Assembly: GCF_003097315.1 (NCBI RefSeq)
Contig: NZ_QDDL01000005.1
Span: 1-64,000, forward strand
DNA length: 64,000 nucleotides
Reading direction: 5' to 3'
Origin: Pelagibaculum spongiae
GTDB lineage: Bacteria > Pseudomonadota > Gammaproteobacteria > Enterobacterales > Pelagibaculaceae
Positions within the stretch are counted from its first letter, which is position 1, and every line of letters starts with the position of its first letter. The notes beneath the pieces were generated by a model. That model made no database searches. It saw only the letters and a list, made by a program, of their open reading frames with translations, and was not told where the DNA came from. Position numbers and translations under genes: made by a program. Shown here one piece after another: positions 61,114 through 64,000 of this stretch.

Positions 61114-62172
61114 TTATGGCTTAGCAAAACGGTCATTCACGTGCATTGGACGTTCTGCTTTCATTACCAGCGCAAGGCTCACCCGATCGAAAGTACGGAA
61201 TACCATAGCAACACCGGCTTCTTCATCAGGTAACTTAGTTTTTTCACGAGTTAGTGGATCTTTCACCGTGTCACCAACCTGGTGTAGAGCGAATACATGG
61301 CCCGCTTCCATACCGTCATTTTCACCCTTGCTCAGAACAATCACATTGTGCTGACCAATCAACTTATTGCCGCCGTAAACTGAAAGGATTCGACCGTTCA
61401 AATCTGCATTAGCTGTATGGGGCTGATAGTAAGGACGGATATGCTGTGCCAATGCTGGAACGATAATATCGCCCGGCTTAGCTTCGATCTTCGAGGCATT
61501 AATTCGCACAGTAACTAAGTCACCACCACGAACTACCGTTGCTTGAGCAACGTAAACCATTTCACGACCAAGCACTTCACCCGTCTCAGGGTCTTTATAT
61601 TCAACACCTGGACGGTAAATTGAATAGCCCCGATTATCGGTATCAACCAAACCTTTTACATAACCCTTCTGTGAAGTCGACATGTAAAAGTTCTTTTCGC
61701 GGCCAGCGACCAAATGTGCGGCATTGGCAATTTCTTTATCGCTCATCACCACTGCGCCCACTAGGTAAGGCTGAATATCTTCTAGTGGAATGCTTGGAAT
61801 AGCGCTATCGATTGGGCGAACTCGAATTTGTGGTTTGAGTTTAACGACCTTACGACCTTGGCTATCAACAGATACTTCTTTGCCGCCACTTGTTGGAGGA
61901 TCAACCAAAAGTCGAGGCTGGCCATCCTTGTAAACCAGTTGAACATTATCCCCAGGGTAAATCAGATGCGGATTCTCAATCTGTGGATTTGCTTGCCAAA
62001 TTTCTGGCCACAACCACGGATCTTGTAGAAATAATGCTGAAATATCCCAGAGGGTGTCTCCTTTAACTACGGTATAGCTGTCCGGATGATCTGGTTTCAG
62101 TGCGACGGACTGAGCCAGGGCACTGGCACTTATCATTAGTCCCATCGCCCACGCTAGACACTGCCTCTTCAT
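61114..62172 (-). CDS. LysM-domain exported protein
   Basis: 352 residues from the ATG at 62172 (AAGGG upstream), which begins a signal peptide (CLAWAMGLMISASALA). LysM repeat at about 33-80 (YTVVKGDTLWDISALFLQD, NPHLIYPGD). The remainder matches the large LysM proteins normally found beside dprA. Peptidoglycan binding. An upstream frame to 62349 is open but lacks support. Confidence 0.9.
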   Translation of the reverse strand: MKRQCLAWAMGLMISASALAQSVALKPDHPDSYTVVKGDTLWDISALFLQDPWLWPEIWQANPQIENPHLIYPGDNVQLVYKDGQPRLLVDPPTSGGKEVSVDSQGRKVVKLKPQIRVRPIDSAIPSIPLEDIQPYLVGAVVMSDKEIANAAHLVAGREKNFYMSTSQKGYVKGLVDTDNRGYSIYRPGVEYKDPETGEVLGREMVYVAQATVVRGGDLVTVRINASKIEAKPGDIIVPALAQHIRPYYQPHTANADLNGRILSVYGGNKLIGQHNVIVLSKGENDGMEAGHVFALHQVGDTVKDPLTREKTKLPDEEAGVAMVFRTFDRVSLALVMKAERPMHVNDRFAKP

Positions 62173-62416
62173 AGTGATTCCCTTTTTGTGTTGTTGTATC
62201 GGCCTTTCCATTACGCTCGTCCTTGAAGTAAAACCTGTAAAACGGATGACAGGTAAGTCCGTCACGAACTCTGGATTAGGCCAGATGGTCAAATATCCAG
62301 TAACATATATAGCAGGCTCTGTCAGACGATAATCGCTCATTTCCCTCAAGATGGCGAGAAAAGTGTGATATCAGACAGGGTGTTATTCATTCACCAAGGC
62401 TCAGCTAAATAGATCA

Positions 62417-62914
62417 ATGGCTAAATTAAACATTCTGCATTACCCGGATGCAAGGCTGCGAACTGTAGCAAAACCGGTAAAAACGGTAAATGATGAAATC
62501 CGCCAGCTGGTGGATGACATGTTTGAAACCATGTATGACGCTCCAGGCATTGGTCTGGCGGCATCTCAGGTTGATCAACACATTCGTCTGATGGTAATTG
62601 ATATCAGCGAAGATAAATCTGAGCCGTTGGTATTTATTAACCCAGAAATTCTCGAAACACGTGGCATAGAGGAAATGGACGAAGGTTGTTTGTCTGTTCC
62701 TGGCTATTACGAAACGGTTCAACGAGCCGATTGGGTAAAAGTGCGCGCCTTAGATCGTAATGGTGAAGAATTCACCATCGAGACTGGCGATATGTTGGCA
62801 GTTTGCATCCAGCATGAGATTGATCACTTGGATGGCAAGCTATTCGTTGACTATCTGTCTCGCCTGAAACAGAGTCGCATTCGTAAAAAACTGGAAAAAT
62901 TAGCTAAGTCTTAA
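62417..62914 (+). CDS. def: Peptide deformylase
   Basis: 165 residues. Removes the N-formyl group from nascent proteins. Metal and active-site motifs: [16 protein letters not shown], and QHEIDHLDG. Divergent from the LysM gene; followed by fmt, the classic pair. Confidence 0.97.
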   Translation: MAKLNILHYPDARLRTVAKPVKTVNDEIRQLVDDMFETMYDAPGIGLAASQVDQHIRLMVIDISEDKSEPLVFINPEILETRGIEEMDEGCLSVPGYYETVQRADWVKVRALDRNGEEFTIETGDMLAVCIQHEIDHLDGKLFVDYLSRLKQSRIRKKLEKLAKS

Positions 62915-62936
62915 TTTGCCAGTTTTGAAAGTTTCT

Positions 62937-62965
62937 CAAACACCGGAGCCTTTCTCCGGTGTTTG
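62937..62965 (+). terminator. Hairpin between def and fmt
   Basis: CAAACACCGGAG (62937-62948) pairs perfectly with CTCCGGTGTTTG (62954-62965). It may partly terminate def transcripts before fmt. Confidence 0.7.
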
Positions 62966-63039
62966 TCATTTCTGCACCTTTCGCTTCTCTATACAGTTGC
63001 AACCTTGCACCCTGAATACCCAGTTTGAGTAGGAACTCC

Positions 63040-64000
63040 ATGACCCAACCGTTAAGCATTGTTTTTGCCGGAACACCAGATTTTGCTGCCATCAGCCTAA
63101 AAGCCATGCTTGATGCAGGCCACAAGGTGATTGCCGTCTATTGCCAACCAGACCGACCTTCAGGTCGTGGAAAAAAACTGGCGCATGGCCCGGTAAAAAA
63201 ATTAGCACTGGAGCATGAGATTCCGGTTTATCAGCCAAAAAGCCTGCGCAATGAAGAAGCGCAAGCTGAGCTGGCAGCACTCAATGCCGATTTAATGGTG
63301 GTTGCTGCATATGGTTTGATTCTGCCTCAAGTAGTTTTAGATACGCCAAAACATGGTTGTATCAATGTTCACGGCTCCTTGTTGCCTCGCTGGCGCGGTG
63401 CTGCGCCAATCCATCGGGCAATTTTGGCGGGCGATAAAGTAACTGGCATCACCACCATGCAAATGTCATTGGGGCTGGATACCGGCGATATGCTCGATGT
63501 ATTGCAAACTGAAATCAGCCCGCAAGACACCGGCGCCAGCTTGCACGATCGAATGGCAGTAATGGGTGGCGAATGTTTATTAGTTACCTTAGAAAAGCTG
63601 AAAAACGGCCAGATGCAGCCACAAGTGCAAGACGATTCACTGGCTAACTACGCCAACAAACTCACCAAAGAAGAAGCGCAGCTGGATTGGAATCAATCCG
63701 CCGCTGAGCTTGAGCGCACGGTGCGCGCCTTCAATAGCTGGCCAGTTGCTTTCACTAAGTTGAATGATTTAACGGTGCGAGTTTGGCAGGCTTCAGTAGT
63801 AGAAACGATTGCTTCAGAACAACCCGGAACGATTATTTCTGCCGATAAATCTGGCCTAACCATCGCTTGTGCTAAAAATGCACTGCGGCTGGAAGTGCTG
63901 CAATTACCGGGCAAAAAAGCCCTGTCGGTTGATGACATTCTGCGAGGCCGAGCCGATACCTTCACGGTCGGTACTCAATTCGCTGAAGTGATTAACCCAG
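63040..64000 (+). CDS. fmt: Methionyl-tRNA formyltransferase (3' end cut)
   Basis: About 320 codons are visible from the ATG at 63040 (AGGAA upstream); the stop lies beyond the window. IVFAGTPDFAA, NVHGSLLPRWRGAAPI and GITTMQMSLGLDTGDML are catalytic-domain signatures. The C-terminal domain (about 205-320) has LPGKKALSVDDILRGRA. Given typical lengths, only a few residues are missing. Confidence 0.95.
   Translation, partial: MTQPLSIVFAGTPDFAAISLKAMLDAGHKVIAVYCQPDRPSGRGKKLAHGPVKKLALEHEIPVYQPKSLRNEEAQAELAALNADLMVVAAYGLILPQVVLDTPKHGCINVHGSLLPRWRGAAPIHRAILAGDKVTGITTMQMSLGLDTGDMLDVLQTEISPQDTGASLHDRMAVMGGECLLVTLEKLKNGQMQPQVQDDSLANYANKLTKEEAQLDWNQSAAELERTVRAFNSWPVAFTKLNDLTVRVWQASVVETIASEQPGTIISADKSGLTIACAKNALRLEVLQLPGKKALSVDDILRGRADTFTVGTQFAEVINP

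Overview
This window reads as a chromosome segment of a ubiquinone-using, proton-ATPase-bearing gammaproteobacterium, probably marine or host-associated. The evidence is the gammaproteobacterial gene orders (atpIBEFHAGDC, yibN-grxC-secB-gpsA, ubiE-ubiJ-ubiB-hisI-hisE-HIT-tatABC, and def-fmt divergent from lysM-dprA-smg-yrdD-tsaC-hemF-aroE). Protein sequences also resemble those families most. I cannot name a genus from sequence alone.

Layout. Positions 1-15 are the first 15 bases of a 16S rRNA gene on the minus strand. Behind it lies a full rrn control region (two promoters, boxB/boxA leader) up to about 475. A HAD-like orphan (676-1503) converges on the ATP synthase operon (1569-8510, minus), whose promoter is visible at 8616-8644. 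A patatin-like lipase and a SulP transporter follow. At 12.0-14.1 kb is an accessory patch: an orphan gene, a duplicated 3' tail of gpmI, and an IS5/IS427-type element. Next come gpmI, yibN-grxC-secB-gpsA and envC. A second patch (20.1-21.4 kb) holds a REP-like element, a possibly YopT-like orphan and a histidine-kinase remnant.

22.2-28.8 kb is the ubiquinone, histidine and Tat block. 28.9-43.9 kb mixes metabolic genes (fructosamine-kinase family, crotonase, ACC deaminase family, aminotransferase), the DbpA helicase, a NYN-domain protein and three more HAD-like orphans. It ends with a large FN3 lipoprotein. 44.0-49.7 kb is the most accessory-looking stretch: four consecutive small zinc-ribbon ORFs with a constant CxxC spacing, the RadD helicase, and an overlapping two-gene unit of an AAA/ABC-type ATPase and a small possibly RelE-like protein that could be a defence module. 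49.7-64 kb returns to housekeeping genes: periplasmic phosphatase, racemase, ctpA-yibQ, aroE-hemF-tsaC-yrdD-smg-dprA-lysM, and divergent def-fmt (fmt cut by the window end).

The most striking pattern is a set of AT-rich orphan genes (four HAD-like, one possible PRTase-like, one possible C58-like). Each lies convergent to the 3' end of a core gene. In two cases a duplicated 3' tail of that core gene (gpmI, araC-type regulator) is left behind, which points to a repeated duplication or insertion mechanism. Some of these orphans carry features compatible with host-directed effectors, but this is inference.
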